Below are positions 23,886-36,516 of a stretch of 64,000 nucleotides of DNA, one piece after another. This stretch comes from Canna indica (Eukaryota; Streptophyta; Magnoliopsida; Zingiberales; Cannaceae): contig CP136891.1 of assembly GCA_034359265.1 (NCBI GenBank), positions 15,576,501 through 15,640,500 of the forward strand. Direction: 5' to 3'. The stretch's first letter is position 1. Each line of letters begins with the position of its first letter. Both the position numbers and the translations under genes were made by a program. The notes under the pieces were generated by a model. The model was not told the origin of the DNA. It saw only the letters and a list, made by a program, of their open reading frames with translations, and ran no database searches.

Positions 23886-25744
23886 TCACAAAGGAAAGTT
23901 GAAGTAAACACATGCAGTCCCAATTGTAGGGGATCCACCTTGGAAAATGATTTTGCTCTACAAACATGTTGCTGTTTTTAATTTCTAAACCATCAAATAT
24001 GAGAAAATAGCAAAAGGGAGGAAAATGACAAATTTGTATTTTTTTTCTTCTTGGAAGTAATTAAGTGCATGGGAGATCTCTTTTAAAGCTCCATTTCATT
24101 ATATAATTAGTAGGACATGATCCAAGAGAGCAAGTTACTTGGAAGCAAAGTAGAGATCTTGAACGAATGCAACTTTCTATGGGCGGGCCCGCCCACAATA
24201 AATATATGAATTAGTGAACATGAATAGAAAAAGAATGAATATGAATTCATATTCATTTAATCGTATTCATTCTCTTATTATTCATGTTCATTCGGTCAAA
24301 GTTCATGTTCATTCGTTCATAGAAATTTTACGAGCAGATTGCCCATGTAAGTTTTTCCATCTTGAATTATAAGAAATATTTGCACTTCTTTGATCTTGTG
24401 ATTCATTTTCTTTTATAAATTATATTATTACAATTAAAACATTATGTGTGTATATTAAAACACAACTACTTTATTTATGACCTTTAACTAGGGATGACAA
24501 TTAATGTTGTCCTCTATGAAAGTGACTCATCCCGCCCGATTAAAAAGCTATCTAATAAATGATACTAAAAAAATCTTAATTTAAGTTAATTAGAAAAAAT
24601 ATTTTTTTATTACGTTATATTATTTAACTCGGCATGTCCTTTATAAATACACAAAATTTAGTATAATGTGTACTGTCTCATCTGATCATATCAATGACCC
24701 ACGTAATTTGTCATATTATCGGCCATACCTCACCTTGCCCACCTCTAATCATGCATGGAAAGATGATTTCAGCACTAGCTAGTTTTCGTCATCGTTATAT
24801 GGATTATATGAAATCTATGTCGTGTATATATTTTTATTATCATGTGTCTCATATAATTTGTTCAGGAAGGATGCATGAACCATGGACAACTACATCACAA
24901 AAGAAACCTACAAGTCTTGGAGGTTTTCATGAGCATATAATTCATTTTCCATAGTGGAGGAGTTGTCCACAAGAATCTCTAACTCATCAAATGACACAAA
25001 CACACACAAGTCTTACAATATTAGAATTAGGGTTCCCAAACTGTATTGGATGTACATTGTCAAAAAACATTTATGGACCACCTAACAGTAGGTAGGTGTG
25101 TCAAATAATGCCCAAATTAACACATTTGAGACATTAATGAACATGATACTCAACTCCTACTCAAAGTACTGTGGTGATGATGGATGAAGACTTGGGGTGG
25201 CAATGATTTGGTGTGTTGGATAAGTGTTGATCTCCAGCTAACACTTACTGTTGATGTGTCTCTTCACTGTTTGAGTTCAATAAAACAACAAAGTGAGAAC
25301 TCTTCTCCTCCTCCTCAGCTTCAGTGCCCTGAAGATGATGCATGAATGAACTGGATGGCTACTTTGCTGATTTTTTTAGCTTGTTGGAATAGGAAACAGA
25401 TGACGTCCACATTGCTTCATCCACACCATGCCCCTGCTCAGGAATAGGGATCATAGTATATGCTCTTTTATTACATGCGCTCACCTATTTGGCGCACTTT
25501 GTGGGGAGTTTGAATAGTCATTAATCGGATCGAGTCGAGTTTAGGTAGCACTGGAGAGAAGTATCTGGGTTGAGTTAAGATTGACCTTTCTAGTGTGTTT
25601 GAGGTACTCATTTATGACAACTGGATTGGGATCAGATAAATGAATAGCTAACCAAGATCTGATTGGGGTATGACTTATTTTGGTGGATATCCAGAGGTCT
25701 GATTGAGGATTGGACTACTCTATGCATCATATTATAAACTTTTG
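23886..25744. other. Intergenic, with a short inverted repeat at 24216-24289
   Basis: GAACATGAATAG...GAATGAATATGAA pairs with TTCATATTC...ATTCATGTTC at 24216-24289 and could form a foldback of about 30 bp per arm. No gene recognised. Confidence 0.45.
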
Positions 25745-25958
25745 ATTTATTTGCTTTCCTGGATAGGATTGGATATTATAGGATATCAAATGAGAAAATA
25801 TTGGATAAAATTCTTTTTTAATCCGGTAATACACTGGATACTATCAAATTTATATTCATCTAATCATATTTTCTTCTAATTCATGCACTAAACAAACAAC
25901 AGATATAAATGTAACCCTTATCCTATCCCTCTCAATCCTATGAAGCAAACATGCCCTT
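25745..25958 (-). mobile_element. MITE copy (same family as 16243-16844)
   Basis: Left end TTTGCTTTCCTGGATAGGAT, right end CCTATGAAGCAAACATGCCC, internal CATGCACTAAACAAACAA. Same orientation as the 20.9-kb copy. Confidence 0.7.
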
Positions 25959-28670
25959 TTTGTTCATCCATAAGATTTCTTGTTTGAGAGAGATGTAGAT
26001 AGTATATCATAGCTTGACAAACATGCAAACTAGCAACATTGTAACAAGTCAACTTTTTTGAGCACACTGACCTAACTAATTCGCTTAAGCTAGGTTCAAA
26101 TAGTTTGTCAAACATGTTTGGATGGCTAAAACAAGCACTTGTTTTCGTTTTTATTTTTGGTGTAAAATTAATAAATGCCTAGACCTAATACCTTAATGTA
26201 GTACCATTACGCGAATATTTAAAACATTAGTTTATGAAACCTAGATTAGATTAGTGCAAGAAAAGAATAAATCCAAGTTTAGTCTAGTTGGATTAGAGTA
26301 TAAGAATTAATCAAGTTTGCGTTCAAGTTTGAATAGCTCTTTAAGGTACTTGACTTGTCATTTCTGATGAAAATTAAGTCCTGTTTAATCAACATCATGC
26401 CCCTCCTCATGGATTAGAGTACTAATCCATGCATCACCTTCTCAACTTCTTGTTCTTAAACAAGCTTTCTTGCTTTGACAATGATAAATATCAATTTCTC
26501 ATTAATTTCAGTAGGTCCCAAGATTAGGACATAAGACCAGTTCATGGTCTAAGAGAAAAGTAGTTATTTGACTAAAAAATTGACAAAAAAATAATCTCCT
26601 GTGTGAAGCATAATTTAGAACCTAAACAGGGACTTTGTGCTCATTCCACCTCCTAAATGAATCATATTTGAATCATCTTTAGGTAATGTTTCTTGTGTAA
26701 AGTGAGTGGTTTTGTCCTCTCAGCAATCCCAACAATAATGAAACACTTTTCATGAGCTTGAATTGTGAAGTATGGAACAATTAATTTATATTATCACTTG
26801 CAGTATGAACTCATTGCCACAAAAAAGATTCAAAAGTTGGTCATTTTCTAATAGTAGATATGACAAATGTGTGTTGTGTCAAAATAGTGATACAAGACAA
26901 TTAGAAAGTGATGTCAATAAAGGATGTTGGAAGAGGTCAACACCAAAAGCACAGGAGCATGAGATGATCTCCTGATCTGAATGCTAATTCAGATGCTTTG
27001 ACACTGAAAAGAGAAGAACAATTAAGAAGTAATGCAATTTAGCTGGAAAGAATTGAAAGCTTTATAGCCAACAACCACCGCAAAGAAAAGAAAAAAGCCA
27101 TGACCAGAGTTGAATTAATCAAATTTGGGCAGCAGAAGAAGGTGCTCCAAGAAGGAGCCAAAAAGCTTTAGCTTTTTGGGGCTGCTATTGATGAACCAAT
27201 GAGTGTGGGTTCAACCTTTTGTCCTCTGGCCAAACCGAACCTTGGGTCAAACATTTGAACTATGATTTAATTAGAGGGGAGAGGGGGGGGGGGGGGGGGG
27301 GGGGGGTGTCAATTATTCGTGATGTGCATGGCTTGAGCTAATTTATTTGCTAAAAACTGATGAATCATCAAGAACAAAATTCCATGAGGAAAGGAGTGCT
27401 TGTCTTGTACCTGGAATTGGAACCCGATCCTTAGAATTGCGCTGGCTCGATTCAACCTGAAATTGGAGGCCCCGCCGTGTCTTGGTTGCATTAGGACACC
27501 AAGTGGAAGGGAAAGGTTGCGGGCTGTAGAGTGCCTTCGTCTCCTTGCCAAGGGGGGTGGGTCACCGAATGTGCTGACCCTACGAGCCCTAAAGGGGGTG
27601 TCCTTGTGGCCGGCATATCGACCCGGCCGTAGCGGAGGACGACCCTCCCAGATAGACATTGTTTGCTTGTTGCCATGTGCCCTAATTTATGTGCAATCTT
27701 CCAAGATATCAAGACTCTCTCTCCCTTCTTTGCCCCCTTTCTCTCCCACACTGCAACTTTTGAGCCTCATTAAAAGCCCCAAGTAGAGATGTTATCGGGT
27801 CGGGTTACCGGGTTATCGGGTTCCTAGGCCCGACCTCCTTCCGTACCATGTGACGATGAACAAATTAAGCTGCAGAGTGGCATTAGTTTTAAGGTTGCTT
27901 CTGAAGCTCATCTCCTCCACTTGGATTAAACAATCAATCTTTGCTGTTTCTGGGAGTGTCTGCTCTTCTGAGAAGTTTTCTGATGCTATCAACTTGCACC
28001 ACACTGCAAATGATGGTTAATTAGGAGGATGAAAGCTTGCTAATTGTGGCAGAGACTCTGATGTGGGCTCTTGAATTGTTTGGTGAATGCAGAGAAGGTA
28101 TAAAGCTCGAAAGATGAAAGAATGGCAGCTTTGGGGCAGGTCCATTATCCACTTGCAGTCTTTCTCAGCTCTCAAAAAGCCAACACAAGGTTCCAAACCT
28201 GGATTTCTGATGGGTATTGAGATAAAAGTAGGGGAGTCCCTGAGTTAGCAAGTAAAGAGCTTGGCTCACATCAACTCTCCATTTTTCTGCATTTTTGTAC
28301 TTATGCAATCAGAGGCCACACCATTGTCAATTCAGGGTAATGTCATCTCAAAATCTAGGAAAGAGATTAATGAAAAAGCTGCTGCACCACCCAAAAACCA
28401 AAACTTCACTAGTGATCAATTGCAGCAAGTTCTAGGACACACATCAGCCTCATTCAACAAAGAATCTCTATCTTCACAAATAGGAAAGGAGCAAAAAAAT
28501 GGCAACGCTTCATCTTTTTCTTTGGCAGAGCTCAATATCATCTTCTCAATTGCAGCAGGATCTGCAGCAAAGAATCTCTCCCCTCACAAATAGGATAAAG
28601 AACAAAAGAAATCCCAATACAGTAATGCATCCGTCTTTTTTTTTCCTTTGCGTTGCCAGAGTCGACTTCT
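25959..28670. other. Intergenic, with a 24-base G run
   Basis: Uninterrupted G24 at 27283-27306. A GC-richer stretch at 27400-27660 has overlapping ORFs on both strands (128, 116 and 86 aa) with no recognised domain and may be transposon-derived. 27786-27835 has GGGTCGGGTTACCGGG-type words. ORF 28261-28593 has no recognisable domain. Confidence 0.4.
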
Positions 28671-29462
28671 CATAGGCATTAACTCGAACACTCGATCGGC
28701 ATTTTAAACGCATTGATCCTCTCTCACGGGAATTAACTCGAGCACGTGAGCCGTCGGCATTTTAAGCTCCTCAACAACTCCATGGCAAGTCGCGAGCTCT
28801 CTCTTCAGCAGGATTTAGAGAAGAGAGAAAGAGAGAGAGGGGGGAGGGAGTGAGGGGAGAAAGTACAGCTTTAGTGGGGCCATTAGGGACATCTGGGTGC
28901 TCCCAAGAACAACTACTTGTGAGAAAGTAGCAGCGGATGCAGAGGCGAGCATTGGTTGCTGGTTGCGAACTTGTATAAAGCTCCTTTAATGGCGGCTGCT
29001 ACTGCCGCTGGCCTTAATTTTCAGAGCCTCTACACTTTAATTTTAGCTTTTTATTCTTCTTTTTTCCTCCATAGAGTAATTAAATGCCAGCATTCTTGGC
29101 AGAGAGCGAGGCTTCTCATAATGGACCTGCCGCTTCTGAAGGCAATCATCACAAGTGGCAGTCTCTTCTTCTTCTCCTTCTTCTGTTACTCTACTTCTAT
29201 TTTTTTACATTTACATATCAGAGAATATAATTACTGTCAACTGTTGATACTGCTATAAATGCATTAAATTCTAATCTAAATCAGATTGCTCTCAGAAAAA
29301 TTAACAATGGATATCAATAATGGACTGGGAGAGAAGAAGCAAGAAAACACATAAGTCCGAAGTCATTTATGAAAGGTCAATTTGGTCATTTCCTCCCTCA
29401 GAAAAAAATTTGCCCCCTCCTCGTTGACCCTTATAATACGCCTATATAACCCCACACCCCTA

Positions 29463-29499
<37 letters not shown>

Positions 29500-29722
29500 A
29501 ATCCAAACCTATTCCTATTCACCTCCTCATCCTTTAACGCTCTTTTGTACTCAGCCCACCCAGTTGCGTTGCTATAAAAGAAGACGGAGGCGCAGTTTTC
29601 GCAAGCAGCAGAAGCAGAGCAGCTCCTGTTGTTGTTGCTGTTGTTGTGTTGGCACTGTCTGTGTGTAGTTTCTAGTATCAGCTGCGGTTTCGCGCCATTA
29701 AGAGAGGAGGGAGGGAGGGGGG
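28671..29722 (+). promoter_or_regulatory. CYP734A upstream region and 5' UTR
   Basis: A TATA-like TATAAAA lies at 29573-29579, about 144 bp before the ATG; an alternative TATATAA lies at 29443-29449. A CT repeat of about 35 bp is at 29464-29498. A palindromic G-box CACGTG is at 28743-28748, and W-box-like TTGACC and GGTCAA occur at 29424 and about 29374. Two diverged copies of ATTAACTCGA...CGGCATTTTAA occur at about 28679 and 28731. BZR1-type brassinosteroid regulators bind G-box/E-box and BRRE motifs, so feedback control is plausible but not shown. Confidence 0.45.
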
Positions 29723-32227
29723 ATGGGAGATGACGACATGGTGACGGGGTGGGGGTGGTGGGTGACCGTGGCGGCGGTGGGCGCCTGCATGCTGATGGCG
29801 CTCAGGGTGGTGGACTTCCTCTGGTGGCGGCCGAAGAGGCTGGAGGAGCACTTCGCGCGGCAAGGCATCCGGGGGCCGCCCTACCGGTTCTTCGTCGGCT
29901 GCGTCAGGGAGATGATCGCCCTGATGCTGGAGGCCTCCTCCAAGCCAATGATACCGCAGACCTCCCACAATGTCCTCCCCCGCGTGCTCTCCTTCTACCA
30001 CCATTGGAAGAAGATCTACGGTATATACTCCCTTCGTCTTCCTTCATTGCTTGTCGTCGTCATCGTCGTCGTCGTCATCATTATTATGACATTGTTTGGG
30101 CAATTTCCTGGTTTCTTTTTCCATCCCATTCCTCATGTATGTTTAATGTGTCTTCTTCCTACTCCCTCCTGATTGCTGTCAGGCTTCCTTTGTTCTTGTT
30201 CTGGTGGGGGCTATTCATGGCCTGCTGGTTTATCTGCTCTTGTTCTATTCCAATATTTTTGCCATATGGTTTTTTGGAGCTTTCTGGGCTTGAAACGTTG
30301 AATTATTGTGTGATCTTTTTTCCTCCCCTTTTCTTTATGATGCATAATTGTTTCTCATGGAGCTATTTGTTTCCTTGTTTCTACTGTCTCCTCTCCTCCT
30401 TTTTGATCCGCTTCGTTTCACTGTTCTACCAGCCTGTGTTTTTTGCCTTTTATCTACTCCAAAAAGCCTTCTTCTTCTTCGTCTTCTCTTCCTTTTCCTC
30501 TGTCCAACTTGTGTTGCTCTGCTTCGGCTACTTCATCTTTTGCCATTCTTTTCCTCGCAATTTCGTCGACTATTTTATTGATCCTATTTTGGTAATTAAC
30601 AAGGGAAGTGAGTAAAAAGAGTCTTCTTTTCTCCAGGCTCCACGTTCCTGCTGTGGTTCGGGCCGACGGCGCGGCTCACCGTCGCCGACCCCGACCTCAT
30701 CCGAGAGATCTTCCTCTCGCGGTCGGACGCCTTCGAGCGGTACGAGTCCCACCCGCTTGTCCGGCAGCTCGAGGGCGAGGGGTTGGTGAGCCTCCGCGGG
30801 GAGAAGTGGGCGCATCACCGAAAGGTCCTCACTCCGACCTTCCACATGGAGAATCTCAAGGTAAGCAGTCGGTGGATTCCTGTTCGGATGAATCGATTTG
30901 GGGAGTGTTCGCCGTTTGTTTCTTCTTCGTCCGCCGTACTGATGCATGTGCTTGTGTGGATTGGATCAGCTGCTGATACCTTTCATCGGGAAGACGGTGT
31001 TGGGCATGGTGGAGAAGTTGCCCCACTCCGGCGAGGAGGTGGAGATCGACGTGTCGGAGTGGTTTCAGACGGTGACGGAAGACGCCATCACTCGGACCGC
31101 CTTTGGCCGGAGCTACGATGACGGCCGGGCCGTGTTCCAGCTGCAGACCCAGCAGATGGCCTTCGCCGCCGAGGCCTTTCGGAAGGTCTTCATCCCCGGC
31201 TACAGGTACGATCGCACTCTGCCTCTCATTGCCTGCTGATCTTCCATGTGGAGCTTGAATTGATGACCGTACGTTACCAGGTTCTTGCCGACGAAGAAGA
31301 ACACCAACTCGTGGAAGTTGGACAAGGAGATCAAGAAGAGTCTGGTGACGCTGATCGGGCTGCGTAAGGACAGGAAAGAGGAGAAGGCCGACGGCGGCAG
31401 CGTGAAGGATCTGCTCGGCCTCATGATCGACGCCAGCGCGGCGAAGCAGGGGCCGGCGGCGGCGCAGCCGAAGCGACCGCCGTCGACGATGACGGTGCGG
31501 GACATTGTGGAGGAGTGCAAAACGTTCTTCTTCGCCGGAAAGCAAACGACGTCGAACCTTTTGACGTGGACGACGGTGGTCCTCGCCATGCACCCGGAGT
31601 GGCAGGAGCGCGCGCGGGCGGAGGTCCTCCGCGTATGCGGCGCACGTGACCTCCCCTCCCGCGACCACCTCGCCAAGCTCAAGACGGTAAGCTCACCGCA
31701 ATCTATTCATAAATCTATCGTGATCAGGGGTAATTTCATCATTCCATAAATGATTTTATTCGTATTAATCACTGCAGCTGGGAATGATACTGAACGAGAC
31801 GCTGCGGCTGTACCCGCCGGCGGTAGCGACGATACGGCGGGCGAAGGCGGACGTGGAGCTGGGCGGCTACCACGTGCCGCGGGGGACGGAGCTGCTGATC
31901 CCGATCATGGCGGTGCACCACGACCCGGAGCTGTGGGGCCCCGACGTGGCGCAGTTCAACCCGGAGCGCTTCGCCGGAGGAGCCGCCCGCGCCGCGCGCC
32001 ACCACACTGCCTTCATTCCCTTCGGCCTGGGCGCGCGTATGTGCATCGGCCAGAACCTAGCCCTCCTCGAGGCCAAGCTGACCATCGCCGTCCTCCTCCA
32101 GCGCTTCGCCTTCCGCCCCGCCCCATCCTATGTGCACGCCCCCACTGTGCTCATGCTCCTTTACCCGCAGTACGGCGCCCCCATCCTCTTCCACCGCCTC
32201 CCGCCTCCGCCCACGAGCTTCTCATGA
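29723..32227 (+). CDS. CYP734A: CYP734A cytochrome P450 (brassinosteroid C-26 hydroxylase)
   Basis: Five exons: 29723-30020, 30637-30860, 30970-31205, 31281-31686, 31778-32227. All introns are GT-AG and the phases agree, giving 537 aa. The N-terminal membrane anchor (about residues 10-35) leads to WWRPKRLEEHF. I-helix AGKQTT is at 338-343, ExxR ETLR at 395-398, PERF at 450-453 and the heme loop FGLGARMCIG at 470-479 with Cys477 as heme ligand. RGPPYRFF, VLSFYHHWKKIYG and FHMENLK are close to BAS1/CYP734A1. Family members are ER-bound monooxygenases that inactivate castasterone and brassinolide by C-26 hydroxylation. The start is supported by the anchor and typical length. Exons 3-5 are very GC-rich, as in many monocot genes. 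It looks intact. CYP72 clan relatives are the alternative, but AGKQTT and overall similarity favour CYP734A. Confidence 0.95.
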
Positions 32228-34695
32228 CACAAAGCTCTTCCCTTTTAACTTTCTTCTCCCTCTCCCACCCTCCTTTTTTTCACTGCTCGGCTTTATACAG
32301 GTTGACAGAAACAACCCCCCCTTGTAAGCTTGTGATCAATGTAAAAGCTTGCCCACAATACAATTTGTCTTTCTGTATTATACACCCCTTCTAATATCTT
32401 CAATACACAATTTGTTCAACTGGATCTTCGCCACTAGATGATGCATATCTTTCTTCTCTATAATGAAGTGTTTGTTTCAGAAGAAGAAGAAGAAGAAGGG
32501 AAGGTGTTGGTGGCTAGCTGTCACTGCTAAGTCCGGCACAGTGGCAGAGCACAGAATCTGTGGACCCGAAGTAGGGGAAGGAGGAGGAGGAGGAGGAGGA
32601 GGAACAGGAACAAGAACAGGGGAAGCAGTGGAGACAGGGTGTGATGGGGTTTTGGCGGCTTCCTGGTCGTTGGGAACAGTCCTTGATCATTGCTGGGGAT
32701 GCCTAACTAATCCCCCATGAAATCATAATTTAATTTTAACTGTTGATTCGACGGAGAAGACGGCGGAGTTAATGTGGGTTATGGTTGTGTTGCAGGGAGG
32801 GGACAGGGTTCACAGTTCATTATGGTGATAAAAGCAGGAGCAGAGGGAAAAAGTACTACTTGTTGATATAATGTATGTATATATGTGCACTATTGTTTGA
32901 TTTGCTTGCAAGAAGGTTGAGAGGAAGAAGTTGAGCAAGCTGCCACTGATGCATGTGTCATCTCTCTCTCTCGATTTTATGGATGTTTGGGGTTCCCTAA
33001 ACCTTGTTGAACAGGGAAAAGAGATTCATATGATGGGTGAGCAGCCTTTTGCCACTTAAAGAGCACAAGGAGATGTGCTTGCCTTCTCATGTGTCTCTGG
33101 TCCCCAGGATGGCATGTGAAGGACTATCTCTAAATCCTCTCTCTTGTATAATATATAGGGAGCATGCCAATGTGCATGTGACCCATCTAAATGCCATAAT
33201 TACCTCTGAGATTAATAAAGAAACACCTTCCTTCAATCTAACCCCAGAGCATCTGTCACTCTTTTTCCTTAACCATGGTTGTGGCATAAACAAACTGAAC
33301 AAGAGCAATGTTTTCAGTTTCATTAATTGGTAATTTCCTATGGGTTCGATACAGTGAGGATTTTGGTTCTTCATCTACTATCAAAATCTACCTTGAATTG
33401 ATTTAACAAATATCTCAATTCAAGGATACCTGCACAAATATACTTAATCTGATCCCTCAATTCTTCTACTGATCTCAACTACAATTCAAACCCTATCAAT
33501 GGCAATCAGAAGTACCCAAAAGTATCTGACTAGTCACCATCTCTAGATTCACCCACCTGCATCAACATGCAACAATGAGCTTTAACCTTGGATGCTGATC
33601 TTAAAAGGTGTGAGAAATCATGGGATATCTCATGTTGATGCCTGTAATTTAAGAGGAGGATTTTACTAATCCTAGGGGAGGGCATTCCTCTCCATGCTTT
33701 ATGGAACAAGAGGTGGAGAATGCCTGTCATACCAAGTAAACTATTACCACCCCCCAAGGCTTAATCATCATCACAAAGACTTGCTTTTTACATGCAATGT
33801 AGCTCCATATGATGAGAATAAATGGAAGCTTTCATTTCCAATGCAACCTGGTCATAACCATGAAGGGATTGTAGGAAGCAAGAGGTGAGAGTTTAGTGTC
33901 CTTAAAGAGGGGTACCTTGTCTTTATCTTGCCCCAAAGGAGTCCTTAGTTTATAGCCTCATTTGATTCTCCTGCTTCATGCAAATCCTACCTCACTATAA
34001 CTTAATACAAGTGTGCCCTCTTGTGCTTATCTGCAAGAAGAGATATTCCAATTACATGTATACTATTGTTTGTTAATAGGGAAGATTAGATGAAGGAATT
34101 CAGTATCACAATCAATGTGCATGTGAAATAAATGATATAAGCCAAGTAATATTTATTAAATTTCATGGTTAGCTGGATGATGATACAAGTTCACATCAAC
34201 AAAATCTCTTCATATCTTCAACTAATCTCCTTGTGCCAAATGCAAATTATGTGGCAGTTTCGGAATCTTTTTACATGCAATCATGGGGAGACCTTGATAA
34301 CTTAATCATTCTTCAACTAAATTATGAAACTAATGATACGGTGCACCATTTAATACTGTCATATAATTGTCAAAGCAGGCATGAACCAGAGGACTACAGA
34401 ACAGTTCCAGCATCAGATATAACTATTTAATTTGATTTGGATTCCATGATTCCATCATCAACATTAAAATCAATAACAAGTGGATTACTTTCATATTTTA
34501 CAGAACAGAATAATGCTCAAGAAATTGATATATTCATAAATGAAAAGTTAAGTACTATTTTGCTTCAAATTTTCAATGCAGATAACAGGTTTAGCTTTTG
34601 GAACTCCATCCATTTTTGCACCTTCACAATCAATGTGCCGTTTGACAAGGATCGACGATAGCCGGCACTAAGGTTAATTTAGACCGAGCAACGGT
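32228..34695. other. 3' flank of CYP734A and intergenic sequence
   Basis: The CYP734A 3' UTR probably ends within about 200 bp of the stop. GAA repeats lie near 32480-32496, a GGA repeat at about 32577-32603 and a CT run near 32960. No gene recognised. Confidence 0.45.
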
Positions 34696-34780
34696 TGTTA
34701 AAAAATTAGTGGGCCTAACTCCATCCCAAAAGCTAGCTCAAGGGGGAGGACTGCCCAAGCTATTTAAAGGCTAGCTGGCA
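34696..34780 (-). mobile_element. Relic of the 12.6-kb TRIM LTR, antisense
   Basis: The reverse complement reads TTTAAATAG...TTGGGCA...CCTCCCCCTTGAGCTAGCTT...TGGGATGGAGTTAGG...TTTTTTAACA, matching the 3' two-thirds of the TRIM LTR at 12570-12890. It is flanked by direct repeats of about 30 bp (GGTTAATTTAGACCGAGCA near 34672 and GGTTAATTTAGACTGAGCA near 34794), which are too long to be a target-site duplication. Confidence 0.7.
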
Positions 34781-36060
34781 CTTGGCGATCGAAGGTTAAT
34801 TTAGACTGAGCAGAGGTTCTAAATTGGGAATTGGAGCTGCCACAATCAGTGGCAAGAGTGCTGCTCCTAAGGACACATCAGTGATAAAAACATGCACAAG
34901 GAGTTCCAACTTGAGGGTCATGCAGGCTGACTTAATTACCATTAATTTAGTCAGCATTATCTGACATAACGACATACATTAAATGGTACTGTCTTAATGA
35001 AGTCTCTCACTCACACCTTTCTAGATTTCAACCTGAGTCTTCCTACTATCAGACCAAGCTAAGAGAAAGGGAAGAGTTCTTGACACCCTTAAACAAGTTC
35101 GCTTACTGTTTTCACAAAAATGACACCATTTGAAACGCAAGCAGCAAAATTTAACATATGTTGGACCTCCAATTTGCAGCAGCCCCTGGGTGGCTGGGGG
35201 CTGCCACCAACAAGGCCTCCCTCAGAATCTCTCCGGCCGTACCCACCACCCAAGCATATACAAAATGGCAATACACATGCCCAACATAGAAGCTGTTGGT
35301 CGTTAGGGCGAGCTGCCACGCCCGACAGCCGTCCGACCGACGATCCCCCAACAGCTGTGACCGAGGTGTGCGTCGCACAACAAGGCATGCAAGAGAAAAA
35401 AAAAGAAGGTCTTTTCCTTCAACCACAAACATGGTTCCCAAGGCACAGTTTCTCGTGTTGGCATTCCGTCGAACACATGGTGCGCGGAGCCTGAGACGGG
35501 CTCGGATTCTGCACCCCGCCATGGATTCCAGCTCACATGAGAGATGATTGCGGCATCGTCATCCATGGTGAAGCAAATGAAACAGTGGCATGATAATAAA
35601 GAATAGTGAAGAGTGCACTTCCCTAGTAAATTCTTTGAGATCCATGGTTTCGGCTGAAACTTCTCCCCCTTGATTTCTGCCCAATTGTCGGAGCACTGCA
35701 GACAAAAGGAGCAGGACCATCTTCCTTCTCCATGATTGAGTAGTCTCCTACTTGCCCATTGGAGAATGTAATTTATTCACACATTTCTACACGCCAGCAA
35801 TTATCCTCGAGAGAGAGGGTTACAGCTAATTGATGCAGCTTAAACTAAAGTCAGCTAGAAATCAATGAGCTCACTAGCTAAGCAATCGAGTCCTTTAGAT
35901 CATATTATATTTATAGCAATTTACGATGCCTAGTGCTTTGTTTCTTAGAATTTATGGCATAATAATACGGTGCTCGTACGACCTGATGCAAACATCTAAT
36001 CATGTCAATGATAATACTAGTTTATAGTTAGCTGCGTATATATAGTAAATGTACTTGCGG
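34781..36060. other. Intergenic, with a GC-rich stretch
   Basis: 35120-35560 is GC-richer, with overlapping ORFs of 83-124 aa on both strands and no recognised domain; probably transposon-derived or a non-coding relic. Confidence 0.4.
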
Positions 36061-36516
36061 CTGGGGCTGTTCATTCGGTTCAATCCGAATCGAATCGAAT
36101 CGAACCAAAATATATAAAATCGAATTTTTTTCTTTTTTGAAATTTTAATCCGAACCCGAACTGAATTCAATAAAAACCGAATAGACCCGAAACAAATTAT
36201 TTCGGTTCGATTCAATTTCCTAATCGAAAACTAAAATTCTAATAATAATGCTGAAATTTGAAGAGATAAAACGGAAATAAACCCTAGCTTACCCGAACAC
36301 ATACACTAATACAAAAATAAAAAAAGAACTGAATTTCGGGTTGACACTATTTTATTTTCGATTTGGGTCGATTCCTGAATTTCGGGAACCGAATACCATG
36401 TTCGGGTTCGGTTCGGGTCAAGAACCGAACCTGACATTGTTGAAATCGAACCGAACCAAATAATTCGATTCAGTTTTTCGATTCGATTCGGTGTAACCCG
36501 AATAGTGGGCAGTCCT
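36061..36516. mobile_element. AGGGGTG-type element with 8-bp TSD
   Basis: Left end CTGGGGCTGTTCATTCGG, right end GAATAGTGGGCAGTCCT, roughly inverted. Flanking octamers ACTTGCGG (36053-36060) and ACCTGCGG (36517-36524) match at 7 of 8. The interior is repeated CCGAATCGAAC and GGTTCGG words in both orientations. No coding capacity. The 8-bp duplication fits the hAT superfamily. Confidence 0.65.

Noticed and set aside
27309..27786. Overlapping ORFs of 86-128 aa on both strands
   Set aside because: No recognisable domain; the GC-rich stretch lies next to a G24 run and looks repeat-derived.
29749..30615. 288-aa plus-strand ORF overlapping CYP734A exon 1 and intron 1
   Set aside because: Shifted frame of the P450 exon running into intron 1; the P450 frame has clear motifs and splice sites.
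30856..31682. Minus-strand ORFs of 270 and 160 aa opposite CYP734A
   Set aside because: Antisense shadows of GC-rich coding exons; no domain, low-complexity Arg/His/Leu composition.
35089..35566. Overlapping 83-124-aa ORFs on both strands
   Set aside because: No domain, mutually overlapping frames, no splice structure or neighbouring exon.
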